Assembly: GCF_014212125.1 (NCBI RefSeq)
Contig: NZ_JACJVP010000001.1
Coordinates: 124,001 to 188,000 of the forward strand
Reading direction: 5' to 3'
DNA length: 64,000 nt
Source: Cohnella nanjingensis
GTDB taxonomy: Bacteria; Bacillota; Bacilli; Paenibacillales; Paenibacillaceae
A program made the translations under genes and the position numbers. The notes beneath the pieces were generated by a model, which saw only the letters and a program-made list of their open reading frames with translations, made no database searches and was not told the DNA's origin. This document shows, in pieces, positions 32,280 to 41,947 of this stretch; the stretch's first letter is position 1, and every line of letters begins with the position of its first letter.

Positions 32280-32815
32280 CGACGAATCGGATCGGTCGCG
32301 CGAATGGGGAAGAGGAGACGCCTTTCCCGCTGCTGAAGTTCGTCTCCGGAGATACGCTCGCCGAGCGGCTGCAGGAGGTGAAGCCGCTCGGCGAAACGGA
32401 GCATTCGCTCTACCGGCTCGTGAAAGACGCGGCGAGCGGAGAGCACTACCTTCATTATGCGGCGAGGCACCTGAACATCGCCGGCGGCGGAGCGGAGGAG
32501 CATTACCATCATCTGCTCCCGCTCGGCAGCGACGACGTGATCGCGATCGCCCTGGGAGAGCCGTGGCCCGTCTATCCGGACGAGTGGCGCTCCGCCTATC
32601 TGCGGAACGGACCGAACGGCGGCTATGTCTGGTACGATCCGGACGGCGCGGCAGGGGGTTCGGACGATGCGGCAGGATATGAAGCGGCCGCCCTCGCGCT
32701 TCGCGAGAAGCTGCTGGCATTCCGCCGGGAAGGCGGCAGGAGCGAGGCGGATCTGCAGCGGCTGCTCGATGAGACGGAAGGGCTATTTCCCCGGCGCGAG
32801 CCGAACGGGGAATAG
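32276..32815 (+). CDS. Conserved hypothetical protein, coupled to the APH-like kinase
   Basis: 179 aa from ATG 32276, sharing ATGA with the kinase stop. It is soluble and acidic. Recognisable stretches are FPLLKFVSGDTLAERLQ, HYLHYAARHLNIAGGG, EEHYHHLLPLGSDDVIAI and NGPNGGYVWYDPDG. I do not recognise the family. The His-rich EEHYHHL could bind metal but is unsupported otherwise. The coupling suggests work on the same substrate as the kinase. The stop codon lies inside the terminator stem. Confidence 0.65.
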   Translation: MTTNRIGRANGEEETPFPLLKFVSGDTLAERLQEVKPLGETEHSLYRLVKDAASGEHYLHYAARHLNIAGGGAEEHYHHLLPLGSDDVIAIALGEPWPVYPDEWRSAYLRNGPNGGYVWYDPDGAAGGSDDAAGYEAAALALREKLLAFRREGGRSEADLQRLLDETEGLFPRREPNGE

Positions 32816-32822
32816 CCCTTTT
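32778..32822 (+). terminator. Terminator overlapping the end of the coding region
   Basis: AAGGGCTATT-CCCCG pairs with CGGGG-AATAGCCCTT around a GC-rich loop, followed by TT. The TAG stop at 32813-32815 is part of the 3' arm. Confidence 0.8.
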
Positions 32823-32847
32823 CCATGGCTGCCGAATAAGGGGACGA

Positions 32848-32945
32848 TCAGTTCGTTCCGGCGATGATCTGCGTCCGAATGCCGTGAGCCGAAATCTCCG
32901 TGTCGAAGGCGGCTTGGGAGCGATCGTCACCCGCGCAACTACTGG
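32848..32945 (-). pseudogene. Possible C-terminal remnant of an unidentified gene
   Basis: On the minus strand about 30 codons ending at a TGA read as plausible protein (SQAAFDTEISAHG then IRTQIIAG). The frame is closed upstream by TGA and the 51-bp repeat array starts beyond. It may be a truncated gene, or chance. Confidence 0.2.
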
Positions 32946-32986
32946 CCGCATATCAGTTGCTTTACAGCGCCCCATCACGCCTTCCA

Positions 32987-33375
32987 GGCTCCTGTAACGA
33001 TACTTTTTATCGTTGCAGCCCTCGTATGCGGCTCCAAGGCTCCTGTAACGATACTTTCTATCGTTACAGCCCTCGTACGCGGCTCCAGGGCTCCTGTAAC
33101 GATACTTTTTATCGTTGCAGCCCTCGTACGCAGCTCCATGGCTCCTGTAACGATACTTTCTATCGTTACAGCCCTCGTATGCGGCTCCAAGGCTCCTGTA
33201 ACGATACTTTTTATCGTTACAGCCCTCGTATGCGTCTCAAAGGCTCCTGTAACGATACTTTTTATCGTTGCAGCCCTCGTATGCGGCTCCAAGGCTCCTG
33301 TAACGATACTTTTTATCGTTACAGCCCTCGTACGCGGCTCCAAGGCTCCTGTAACGATACTTTCTATCGTTGCAG
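32987..33375. repeat. Tandem array of 51-bp hairpin units (8 copies)
   Basis: GGCTCCTGTAACGATAC starts at 32987, 33038, 33089, 33140, 33191, 33242, 33293 and 33344, exactly 51 bp apart. Each unit holds an 11-bp stem CTGTAACGATA / TATCGTTACAG around a 5-nt loop; some copies carry G for A in the 3' arm, keeping a wobble pair. The array lies between two convergent genes. Since 51 is divisible by 3, all frames stay open, which produces false ORFs on both strands. Confidence 0.92.
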
Positions 33376-33403
33376 TTCTCCCCCGCCGATCAGGCATCGA
33401 CGG

Positions 33404-34150
33404 TTACATATGCGCCTCGGGACCCAGGAACGCGCCCAGCGCCTCGGGAAGCTCGGTCTGCCAGAAGCCCCATTTATGCTCGCCGGCTTTTTCCCGATAA
33501 TCGATGTACGCGCCTTTGCGTTCGAGCAGCCGGCGGGCCATCCGGTTCAGTTCCACGAAGTTGAACGTGCCGTGATCCGTCTGGTAGGCCGTCTCCTGCA
33601 AGCCGACCGTCATCCATACGGACAGGTTGGACAGATCGGACGCCTGCTGAATCTGGCGGATCGACGTGTCGTAATAAGCGCCGGAGAGAGACAGGATCCG
33701 GTTGAACGCATCCGGCCAGCGCAACGCGATCGACAGGCTCGCGGCGCCGCCTAGCGAATCGCCGGCGAGCAGCCGGCTGCGGAGGTCGCCGCGGACGGCG
33801 AAGTTCGCTTCTATATAAGGGACGAGTTCCTCCATCCAGAAGGCCAAATACGCTTCGTGCCGGTCGCTGCCCGGCTGATACTCTTCGGTGCGCACCTTCT
33901 TGTCCACGTCGACCCCCACGATTACGAACGGCTCCCACGCTTCGCCGACGATGCGTTCGTGGGAGAGGGTGGCGATGCGGCCGAAGTTGAAGAAATCTTC
34001 ACCGTCCTGACAATATACGACGGGATATTGGAGGTCATCCCGGTACGACGGGGGTAAGTACACTCGAACGGTTCTTTCTCCGGTTGACAGGTAACGGCTG
34101 GGAATCTGGCGCTTGACGACGGTGCGCCGCACCGGCTGGTCTTGGTTCAC
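33404..34150 (-). CDS. Esterase of the enterochelin-esterase/esterase D fold
   Basis: From GTG 34150, 248 aa. The alpha/beta-hydrolase core has VRVYLPPSYRDDLQYPVVYCQDG, the oxyanion strand FVIVGVD, the nucleophile elbow LLAGDSLGGAASL (GDSLG, Ser) and the late His in KAGEHKWGFWQ. No signal peptide, so it is cytosolic; substrates may be siderophore esters or other carboxyl esters. An AAGGAGAGAGG precedes the GTG; longer versions reaching 34255 lack a ribosome site. The 3' side runs into the 51-bp array. Confidence 0.85.
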   Translation of the reverse strand: MNQDQPVRRTVVKRQIPSRYLSTGERTVRVYLPPSYRDDLQYPVVYCQDGEDFFNFGRIATLSHERIVGEAWEPFVIVGVDVDKKVRTEEYQPGSDRHEAYLAFWMEELVPYIEANFAVRGDLRSRLLAGDSLGGAASLSIALRWPDAFNRILSLSGAYYDTSIRQIQQASDLSNLSVWMTVGLQETAYQTDHGTFNFVELNRMARRLLERKGAYIDYREKAGEHKWGFWQTELPEALGAFLGPEAHM

Positions 34151-34354
34151 GCGGGGACATCCTCTCTCCTTGGGAATCGGGTATGGCAATCCTTCGGCAT
34201 GGGCAAACCATAGAAATGGACGGCTCCGCCTGCCTGGCGGAGTATGTTCGGCCATGCATTTTGTATTACTGTGTTATACTAAAAACATCACCCTGTACTA
34301 CAAACAAAATGGTCGATCGAGCGCGAAAAAATCAATAATTAAGCCTTTTTTACT

Positions 34355-34384
34355 TTGACCAAACCAATCAAACAGAGCTATAAT
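34355..34384 (+). promoter_or_regulatory. Promoter of the pdhABCD operon
   Basis: TTGACC (34355-34360), 18-bp spacer, TATAAT (34379-34384), in an AT-rich stretch 51 bp ahead of pdhA. Confidence 0.8.
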
Positions 34385-34386
34385 AA

Positions 34387-35535
<1,149 letters not shown>

Positions 35536-35586
35536 GTTAAACCGTCGACACGGCTGACAATCCATAGATGGGAGAGAGTTCACAGC

Positions 35587-36564
35587 ATGGCGCAAATGAA
35601 TATGATTGAGGCGATTAAGGACGCGATGCGGGTCGAACTGAAGCGCGACTCGAACGTGCTGATTTTCGGCGAAGACGTCGGCAAGGTCGGCGGCGTCTTC
35701 CGTGCCACGGAAGGACTGCAAGCGGAGTTCGGGGAACAGCGGGTATTCGATACGCCGCTGGCCGAATCCGCCATCGGCGGCCTGGCCGTCGGTCTCGGCA
35801 TCCAAGGATTCCGCCCGATCGCGGAGATCCAGTTCGTCGGATTCATCTATGAAGCATTGGACCAAATGTTCGTACAAGCCGCCCGGATGCGCTACCGTTC
35901 CGGCGGACGCTACAACGCGCCGATCGTCTTCCGCACGCCGTTCGGCGGCGGCGTCAAAGCGGCCGAGCTGCACACCGACTCGCTGGAAGGCCTCGCCATC
36001 CAGACGCCGGGCATGAAGGTCATCGTCCCTTCGAACCCGTACGACGCGAAGGGCCTTCTCATCTCCGCGATCCGCGACAACGATCCGGTCTTCTTCATGG
36101 AGCACTTGAACTTGTACCGCGCGTTCCGCGACGAGGTGCCGGAAGGCGAATATACCGTGCCGATCGGCAAAGCCAAGGTCGTCCGCGAAGGCAAGGACGT
36201 TACGATCATCGCTTACGGACTTATGGTTCATACCGCAGTGAAGGCGGCGGAGGAGCTGGAGAAGAACGGCGTATCCGCCGAAGTCATCGACCTTCGTACG
36301 CTGCTCCCGCTCGACATCGATACGATCGTCGCTTCCATCCAAAAGACGAACCGCGCGATCGTCGTGCAGGAAGCGCAGAAGACTTCCGGCGCGGCCGCGG
36401 AGGTCATCGCGCAGATCAACGAGAAAGCCATCCTGCACCTGGAAGCGCCCGTGCTTCGGTGCGCGGGACCGGACACGGTCTATCCGTTCGCCCTCATCGA
36501 GGATGCATGGCTGCCGACGCCGGCGCGCATCGTGAAGACCGTTAACCAAGTGCTGCAGTTCTAA
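35587..36564 (+). CDS. pdhB: Pyruvate dehydrogenase E1 component, beta subunit
   Basis: A 325-aa transketolase-like subunit. [31 protein letters not shown] and [17 protein letters not shown] are typical of the E1 beta N-terminal half; the C-terminal half with [12 protein letters not shown] and [11 protein letters not shown] forms the E2-binding domain. It completes the active site with PdhA. GGGAGAG stands 9-10 nt before the ATG. Confidence 0.97.
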   Translation: MAQMNMIEAIKDAMRVELKRDSNVLIFGEDVGKVGGVFRATEGLQAEFGEQRVFDTPLAESAIGGLAVGLGIQGFRPIAEIQFVGFIYEALDQMFVQAARMRYRSGGRYNAPIVFRTPFGGGVKAAELHTDSLEGLAIQTPGMKVIVPSNPYDAKGLLISAIRDNDPVFFMEHLNLYRAFRDEVPEGEYTVPIGKAKVVREGKDVTIIAYGLMVHTAVKAAEELEKNGVSAEVIDLRTLLPLDIDTIVASIQKTNRAIVVQEAQKTSGAAAEVIAQINEKAILHLEAPVLRCAGPDTVYPFALIEDAWLPTPARIVKTVNQVLQF

Positions 36565-36584
36565 GAGGACAGGAGGTAGGCCAC

Positions 36585-37928
36585 GTGGCTAGATTCGAAT
36601 ACCGGTTCCCCGAACTTGGCGAAGGGTTGCACGAAGGCGAGATCGTCAAGCTGCACATCGCGCCAGGCCAAGCGGTAACAGACGAAGATATTCTCATGGA
36701 AGTACAGAACGACAAAGCGATCATGGAAGTGCCTTGCCCGGTCAACGGCAAGGTGCTCGAAGTGCTCGCCAAAGACGGCCAGACGATGCGCGTTGGCGAA
36801 GTCGTCGCCGTCATCGAGGCCGAAGGCGAACTGCCGGAGCAAGCGCATGCGGACAGCCATGGCGATAGCAACGGCGGCGGCAGCGCGGCTACAGGCGGCG
36901 CCGATACGAAGGGTCAGCCCGCGCAAGCGCCTGCGGCGGAAGCGCCTGCGGCAACGGCTGCGCCTGCGGCCGAAGCGAAGCCGGCTGCGCCTTCCAACAA
37001 TGGGCCTGTCCTGGCAACGCCTAGCGTTCGCAAGCTAGCGCGCGAGAAGGGCGTCAACATCGCCGAAGTGGGCGGCACCGGCAAGAACGGCCGCATCACC
37101 CGCGAAGACGTGCTCGGATTCTCCGGCGGCGGAGCGGCTGCTCCTGCGGCGGCATCCGAAGCGCCAGCCTCAGCCGGACAAGCGTCCGCAGCGGCCCCGG
37201 CGGCCCGCGCCGTACAGGCCGGCCCCGGCGTCGAAGAGCGCGTGCCGTTCAAGGGCGTCCGCAAGGCGATCGCCAACGCGATGGTCAAATCGGTGTACAC
37301 CGCTCCGCACGTCACGCTCATGGACGAAGTGGACGTTTCCGCGCTCGTCGCGCTCCGTACGCGCGCGAAGCCGGTCGCCGAGAAGAAAGGCGTCAAGCTG
37401 ACGTATCTGCCGTTTATCGTCAAGGCGCTCGTCGCGGCTTGCCGCGAGTTCCCTGCCTTGAACGCGATGATCGACGAAGCAGCCAACGAGATCGTCTACA
37501 AGAAGTACTACAACGTCGGCATCGCGACCGATACGGACAACGGCTTGCTCGTGCCGGTCATCTTCGATGCGGACCGCAAGAATGTCTGGACCGTCGCCAA
37601 TGAGATTCGCGATCTGGCGACCCGCGGCCGCGACGGCAAGCTCTCCCCGAACGAGATGCGGGGCAGCACCATCTCGATCACGAACATCGGTTCCGCGGGC
37701 GGCATGTTCTTCACGCCGGTCATCAACTTCCCGGAAGTCGCGATCCTCGGCACCGGCCGCATCTCCGAGAAGCCGGTCATTAAGAACGGCGAAGTCGTCG
37801 CGGCGTCCGTCATGGCGCTTAGCCTCAGCTTCGACCACCGGATCATTGACGGCGCTACGGCTCAGAATTTCCTTAACTACATTAAACAGCTGCTCGCCGA
37901 TCCCGAGCTGCTCGTCATGGAGGTGTAA
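36585..37928 (+). CDS. pdhC: Dihydrolipoamide acetyltransferase (E2 of pyruvate dehydrogenase)
   Basis: 447 aa starting at GTG 36585 after AGGAGG. One lipoyl domain (1-78) carries the lipoylated Lys44 in VQNDKAIME. An Ala/Pro-rich flexible linker follows (about 85-135), then the peripheral E1/E3-binding domain ([26 protein letters not shown]), a second linker, and the catalytic domain (about 215-447) with [10 protein letters not shown]. It forms the core of the complex and hands the acetyl group to CoA. The single lipoyl domain is typical for Firmicutes. Confidence 0.97.
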   Translation: MARFEYRFPELGEGLHEGEIVKLHIAPGQAVTDEDILMEVQNDKAIMEVPCPVNGKVLEVLAKDGQTMRVGEVVAVIEAEGELPEQAHADSHGDSNGGGSAATGGADTKGQPAQAPAAEAPAATAAPAAEAKPAAPSNNGPVLATPSVRKLAREKGVNIAEVGGTGKNGRITREDVLGFSGGGAAAPAAASEAPASAGQASAAAPAARAVQAGPGVEERVPFKGVRKAIANAMVKSVYTAPHVTLMDEVDVSALVALRTRAKPVAEKKGVKLTYLPFIVKALVAACREFPALNAMIDEAANEIVYKKYYNVGIATDTDNGLLVPVIFDADRKNVWTVANEIRDLATRGRDGKLSPNEMRGSTISITNIGSAGGMFFTPVINFPEVAILGTGRISEKPVIKNGEVVAASVMALSLSFDHRIIDGATAQNFLNYIKQLLADPELLVMEV

Positions 37929-37931
37929 TCG

Positions 37932-39353
37932 ATGGTAGTAGGAGACGCTTCTCTGGACATCGACACATTAGTAATCGGAGCAGGGCCCGGCGGTTACGTC
38001 GCGGCGATCCGCGCCGCGCAGCTCGGACAGAAGGTCATCATCGCGGACAAAGGCAAATTCGGCGGCGTCTGCTTGAACGTTGGCTGCATCCCGTCCAAAG
38101 CCCTCATCAACGCGGCGCATCACTATGAATCGATGCTTCACGCGGCCGATTACGGCCTGTCCGCGGACAACGTCGGCGTCGACTTCGGCAAAGTGCAGGA
38201 ATACAAAGGCTCCGTCGTGAACAAAATGACGAGCGGCGTCGAGATGCTGCTCAAAGCGAACAAAGTTCAACTGTTCCAAGGCGAAGTCATGTTCATCAAC
38301 GAGCATGAAGCCCGTCTGTTCAACGACCAGGAAGCGCCGCGCTACCGCTTCAAGAACTGCATCATCGCGACGGGCTCCCGCCCGATCGAGCTGAAGCCGT
38401 TCCCGTTCGGCGGCCGTATCCTGTCTTCGACCGAAGCGCTGTCCTTGCCCGAAGTGCCGAAGAGCATCGTCGTCATCGGCGGCGGCTACATCGGCGCCGA
38501 GCTCGGCCAGATGTACGCGAAGTTCGGCACCGAGATCACGATCCTCGAAGGCGCCGACACGATCCTGCCCGGCTTCGACAAGGACATGAGCCAGCTCGTC
38601 GTGAAGAAACTCAAGAAGAACAAAGTCGAGATCGTCAACGGCGCGCTTGCGAAGAGCGCCGAGCAGACGGACAAAGACGTAACGGTCACATACGAAGTAA
38701 ACGGCGAGACGAAGACCGTCACGGCGGAGTACCTGCTCGTCACCGTCGGCCGCCGTCCGAACACGGACGGAGAGCTGGGCCTCGACCTGATCGGCATCAA
38801 GCTGACCGACCGCGGCCTCGTCGAAGTCGACGACCAATGCCGCACGAGCATCCCGCACATCTTCGCGATCGGCGACATCGTGCCGGGCGCGGCGCTGGCG
38901 CACAAAGCTTCGTACGAAGCCAAGGTGGCGGCTGAAGCGATCGCGGGCCTGCCTTCCAAGGTCGACTACAAGTGCATTCCGGCCGTCGCGTTCACCGATC
39001 CGGAGTGCGCGAGCGTCGGCTACACCGAGAAGGAAGCCAAGGAGAAGGGCTACAACGTCAAGTCCAGCAAGTTCCCGTTCGGCGGCAACGGCCGCGCGGT
39101 CACGCTGGGCGGCGCAGACGGCTTCATGAAGATCATCTCCGAAGCCGATACGGGCCTCGTGCTCGGCGCTCAGATCGCCGGCGTCGAAGCGTCCAACATG
39201 ATCGCCGAGCTGGGTCTCGCGATCGAGATGGGCGCGACGGTCGAGGATATCTCCTTGACGATCCATGCGCATCCGACGCTGGGCGAGATCACGATGGACG
39301 CGGCCGAGCTCGCGCTGGGCCATCCGATCCATACGATCGCGCCGAAGAAATAA
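37932..39353 (+). CDS. pdhD: Dihydrolipoamide dehydrogenase (E3)
   Basis: A 473-aa flavoprotein that reoxidises the lipoyl group with NAD+. It has an FAD site ([13 protein letters not shown]), redox disulfide Cys47/Cys52 ([13 protein letters not shown]), NAD site ([13 protein letters not shown]) and the C-terminal interface domain with the active His-Glu pair in [10 protein letters not shown]. It is the last gene of the operon, 3 bp after pdhC, and is followed by a strong terminator that a group II intron has used as landing site. Confidence 0.97.
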   Translation: MVVGDASLDIDTLVIGAGPGGYVAAIRAAQLGQKVIIADKGKFGGVCLNVGCIPSKALINAAHHYESMLHAADYGLSADNVGVDFGKVQEYKGSVVNKMTSGVEMLLKANKVQLFQGEVMFINEHEARLFNDQEAPRYRFKNCIIATGSRPIELKPFPFGGRILSSTEALSLPEVPKSIVVIGGGYIGAELGQMYAKFGTEITILEGADTILPGFDKDMSQLVVKKLKKNKVEIVNGALAKSAEQTDKDVTVTYEVNGETKTVTAEYLLVTVGRRPNTDGELGLDLIGIKLTDRGLVEVDDQCRTSIPHIFAIGDIVPGAALAHKASYEAKVAAEAIAGLPSKVDYKCIPAVAFTDPECASVGYTEKEAKEKGYNVKSSKFPFGGNGRAVTLGGADGFMKIISEADTGLVLGAQIAGVEASNMIAELGLAIEMGATVEDISLTIHAHPTLGEITMDAAELALGHPIHTIAPKK

Positions 39354-39384
39354 GCTACGCAAGATTCGCTCCTGAACGATCGAG

Positions 39385-39427
39385 AAAGGGCCACTCCCGC
39401 AGCACGCGCTGCAAGGGGTGGCCCTTT
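39385..39427 (+). terminator. Terminator of the pdh operon
   Basis: AAAGGGCCACTCCC pairs with GGGGTGGCCCTTT around a GC-rich loop. The natural T run is cut short because the intron remnant begins at the next base. Confidence 0.85.
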
Positions 39428-39629
39428 GTGCGCTTTGCAGCGCGCCGACTAAGGCGTGAAAGTCCCCATCATTTCCCGCGAAGCGGTAACCTGTGTACAA
39501 GACCGCAACGGTTAAAGCACGGCTTGATCAGTATCTCAGTGGGGATAATCGTGGAGGAACCGGATGCAACGACCCGCACGTCCTGGTTCTTGTGAGAGGC
39601 ACATGCAATTGCGCATGGTCCTACTCGAT
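39428..39629 (+). mobile_element. Deleted group II intron remnant (class C type by location)
   Basis: The block begins GTGCG (39428-39432), the canonical 5' end, directly after the pdh terminator stem. It contains GCGTGAAAGTCCCC, a domain I-like motif. Domain V is legible at 39557-39589: GAACCGGATGC paired with GCACGTCCTGGTTC. Domain VI follows (39590-39629): GAGAGG...CCTACTC with a bulged A, ending CTCGAT. Only 202 nt remain, with no reverse transcriptase gene. The domain V triad reads AAC instead of AGC, so splicing is unlikely. Class C introns favour sites just after terminator hairpins, which fits exactly. Confidence 0.75.
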
Positions 39630-39726
39630 TGGCGTTTACGTAAAATACCTCTGTCGTAAATTCCTCGTTTAAGTTATGTTATGATATTCATATGTTCAGA
39701 AGTTCTGCCATTAGGGGGCTTACGCC
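39630..39726 (+). promoter_or_regulatory. Upstream region of the ArsR gene
   Basis: An AT-rich 97-bp stretch with a TATGAT-like -10 at about 39680 and dyad-like ATATTCATATG sequence, suited to a promoter with an ArsR operator. The -35 is not clear. Confidence 0.35.
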
Positions 39727-40056
39727 ATGAATCCAACGATCCAACAATTTAAAGCCGACTTTTTTAAAGCGCTGGCGCATCCGATGAGAATTCGAATTCT
39801 GGAAGTTCTGAGCGAAGGGGAAAAGAACGTAAACGAATTGCAAAGTATATTGGGTTCGGAAGGATCCGCCGTTTCTCAGCAACTGTCGGTATTGCGAAAC
39901 AAGAACGTGGTTACAGGCGTAAAAGACGGAACCTCGGTCATTTATTCGCTGCGCGACCCGCTGATCAAAGATTTGCTTGTTGTCGCGAAGCGGATTTTCG
40001 ACAATCATCTCGTTGACGCCATTTCATTACTTGAAGTCATTCGCAATGAGTCATAA
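39727..40056 (+). CDS. ArsR-family transcriptional regulator
   Basis: A 109-aa winged-helix repressor: FFKALAHPMRIRILEVLSEGE (helices 1-2), NVNELQSILGSEGSAVSQQLSVLRNKNVV (helix-turn-helix), then the wing GTSVIYSLRDPL. The classic ELCVC metal site in the recognition region is missing, so it is not a simple arsenic sensor. It precedes a SulP permease gene across a terminator, and both are much richer in AT than the surrounding chromosome. Control of the permease is likely. Confidence 0.88.
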   Translation: MNPTIQQFKADFFKALAHPMRIRILEVLSEGEKNVNELQSILGSEGSAVSQQLSVLRNKNVVTGVKDGTSVIYSLRDPLIKDLLVVAKRIFDNHLVDAISLLEVIRNES

Positions 40057-40086
40057 CCGAACATGCAAGGGCATCCGCGAGAACAT

Positions 40087-40108
40087 CAAGGAGCACCTTG
40101 TTTTTTTT
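40087..40108 (+). terminator. Terminator after the ArsR gene
   Basis: CAAGG-agca-CCTTG followed by eight T, 31 bp after the stop. Confidence 0.8.
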
Positions 40109-40139
40109 GTCTAAACTAGCAGGAAGTTGTGTTTTCGCG

Positions 40140-40197
40140 TTGACTTTGTTCGATAAGGGGAGTAATGTCTTCTATATATTCAAATAATCAAATATAT
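40140..40197 (+). promoter_or_regulatory. Promoter and candidate ArsR operator ahead of the SulP gene
   Basis: TTGACT at 40140-40145 with TAATGT at 40163-40168 (spacer 17). Downstream, ATATATT (40174-40180) and AATATAT (40191-40197) form an inverted repeat around CAAATAATCA, similar in layout to ArsR/SmtB-type operators. It lies between promoter and start codon, suited to repression. Confidence 0.5.
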
Positions 40198-40219
40198 GAT
40201 AAAAAGAAGGTAAATTTCA

Positions 40220-41947
40220 ATGAAGTGGAAAGGAAGATTTGAGGGATACCGCGCTGCCGCATTTCGCAAGGATCTCCTATCAGGTGTAATTGTTGGCATT
40301 ATCGCCATTCCGTTAGGAATGGCGTTTGCTATTGCAGCTGGGGTCAAACCCGAATTTGGCCTATATACAACCATCATTGCCGGTATATGCATTTCCTTGT
40401 TCGGGGGCTCTAAATTCCAAATTGGCGGCCCAACTGGCGCATTTATTCCGGTACTCTTCGCCATCGTCATTCAATACGGATACGAAAATTTATTGATTGC
40501 CGGATTTCTGGCCGGAGCGATTCTTGTTCTTATGGGGGTATTTAAACTTGGCGTATTCATCAAGTTTATCCCTCGTCCCGTAACCGCCGGATTTACCGCT
40601 GGAATCGCCGTGATTATTTTCAGCGGACAAATCGCCAACTTTCTAGGTCTAAGCGAAATCGAAAAACATGAGAATTTTCTGCCAAGCATGAAGGAAATCG
40701 GGGTTCGCCTCACAAGCACGAACATCTACAGCGTCATAACGGCGGGGGTTTGTTTGTCGGTAATCCTCCTAGCGCCAAGATTTTTGCCGAAAGTTCCAGC
40801 TTCGTTAGTGGGACTTGTCGTATCAAGCATTGTTGCAGATGTGTTTTTCAAAGGGAACGTAGCAACGATCGGAACGTCCTTCGGAGCCATCCCGAGTACA
40901 TTGCCCCATTTTCATTTTCCGGAAATCACCTGGGATCGCATTGAAACCCTCATTCGCCCCGCTTTTGTTATTGCGATGTTGGGCGGTATCGAATCTTTGC
41001 TATCGGCGGTTGTGGCCGACGGCATGACAGGCAGTCGTCATAACAGCAATCGCGAACTGATCGGACAAGGCGCCGCCAATATGGTTATCCCCCTCTTTGG
41101 AGGTATTCCGGCGACCGGAGCCATTGCGCGGACGGCAACGAATATTAAAAGCGGTGCCGTCTCGCCTTTGTCCGGTATCATACATGGACTTGTTGTATTG
41201 CTGGTGCTCCTCTTGCTTGCGCCTTATGCATCGGAGATCCCCCTTGCAAGCATGGCGCCCATCTTGATGTTGGTTGCTTGGAACATGAGCGAACGAAAAG
41301 AATTCGCCCGCATCTTGAAGACCGGAACGAGCGATTCTGTCGTTCTTATCCTTACCTTTTTGCTAACCGTATTCACGAATTTAACTACTGCTGTCGAAGT
41401 CGGATTCATCCTGGCCGTTATTCTGTTTGCGAAACGGATGAGTGACGTTTTGACGGTAGCCAAAGTACTTCCCGATCCAACGGCTAAACATGAAAAAGTG
41501 AGGCCGAAAAGGGTGACGGAAGGCCATGATTGTCCTCAAATCGGCATTTGCACCATCGAAGGCGCTCTCTTTTTCGGTGCCGCGAATCGATTCGAGGAGT
41601 CGATCCTGGATGCGATTCGACAAAGGCCTAAAGCGTTGCTTCTGCGCATGGGGAAAGTGCCCTTTATGGATACAACGGGCGAATCGAGCCTGGCCAGTTT
41701 GGTGAAAAGCTGCGAGAAATTTGGCGGGAAGGTTCTGATATCTGGAATTCAGCCCCAACCGTTAGAAGTAATGAAGAGAACAGGGCTATTTACACGGATT
41801 GGGGCTGAACATTTTTTTGGACATACAGGCGAGGCGATTCAATTTGCGCTATACCAACTGGATTTGAACCAATGCTTAGGTTGCAAGCAGTTTGCCTTCC
41901 GCGAATGTACTTCCTTATCTAACGAGGAATCCCAAAAACCCGTTTAA
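40220..41947 (+). CDS. SulP-family anion permease with STAS domain
   Basis: A 575-aa membrane protein. About 10-12 hydrophobic segments span residues 15-410, including the SulP signature stretch VGIIAIPLGMAFAIAAGVKPEFGLYT and GGIPATGAIARTATNIKSGA (given in the SLC26 fold as the substrate-binding halves). A C-terminal STAS domain follows (IEGALFFGAANRFEESIL, LRMGKVPFMDTTGE). SulP proteins move sulfate, bicarbonate or other anions; the substrate is not readable. The final Cys-rich tail (CLGCKQFAFRECTS) is unusual. The gene ends in a 4-bp overlap with the convergent regulator. Confidence 0.9.
   Translation: MKWKGRFEGYRAAAFRKDLLSGVIVGIIAIPLGMAFAIAAGVKPEFGLYTTIIAGICISLFGGSKFQIGGPTGAFIPVLFAIVIQYGYENLLIAGFLAGAILVLMGVFKLGVFIKFIPRPVTAGFTAGIAVIIFSGQIANFLGLSEIEKHENFLPSMKEIGVRLTSTNIYSVITAGVCLSVILLAPRFLPKVPASLVGLVVSSIVADVFFKGNVATIGTSFGAIPSTLPHFHFPEITWDRIETLIRPAFVIAMLGGIESLLSAVVADGMTGSRHNSNRELIGQGAANMVIPLFGGIPATGAIARTATNIKSGAVSPLSGIIHGLVVLLVLLLLAPYASEIPLASMAPILMLVAWNMSERKEFARILKTGTSDSVVLILTFLLTVFTNLTTAVEVGFILAVILFAKRMSDVLTVAKVLPDPTAKHEKVRPKRVTEGHDCPQIGICTIEGALFFGAANRFEESILDAIRQRPKALLLRMGKVPFMDTTGESSLASLVKSCEKFGGKVLISGIQPQPLEVMKRTGLFTRIGAEHFFGHTGEAIQFALYQLDLNQCLGCKQFAFRECTSLSNEESQKPV

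Noticed and set aside
32900..33754. Long open frames across the 51-bp repeat array on both strands (repetitive 17-residue proteins)
   Set aside because: Because 51 is a multiple of three, any frame without a stop in one unit stays open in all; there is no ribosome site, both strands are open together, and the units are built as hairpins.
39430..39595. Protein-coding frame after pdhD
   Set aside because: The region is accounted for by the group II intron remnant and the open frame is a shadow running in from pdhD.
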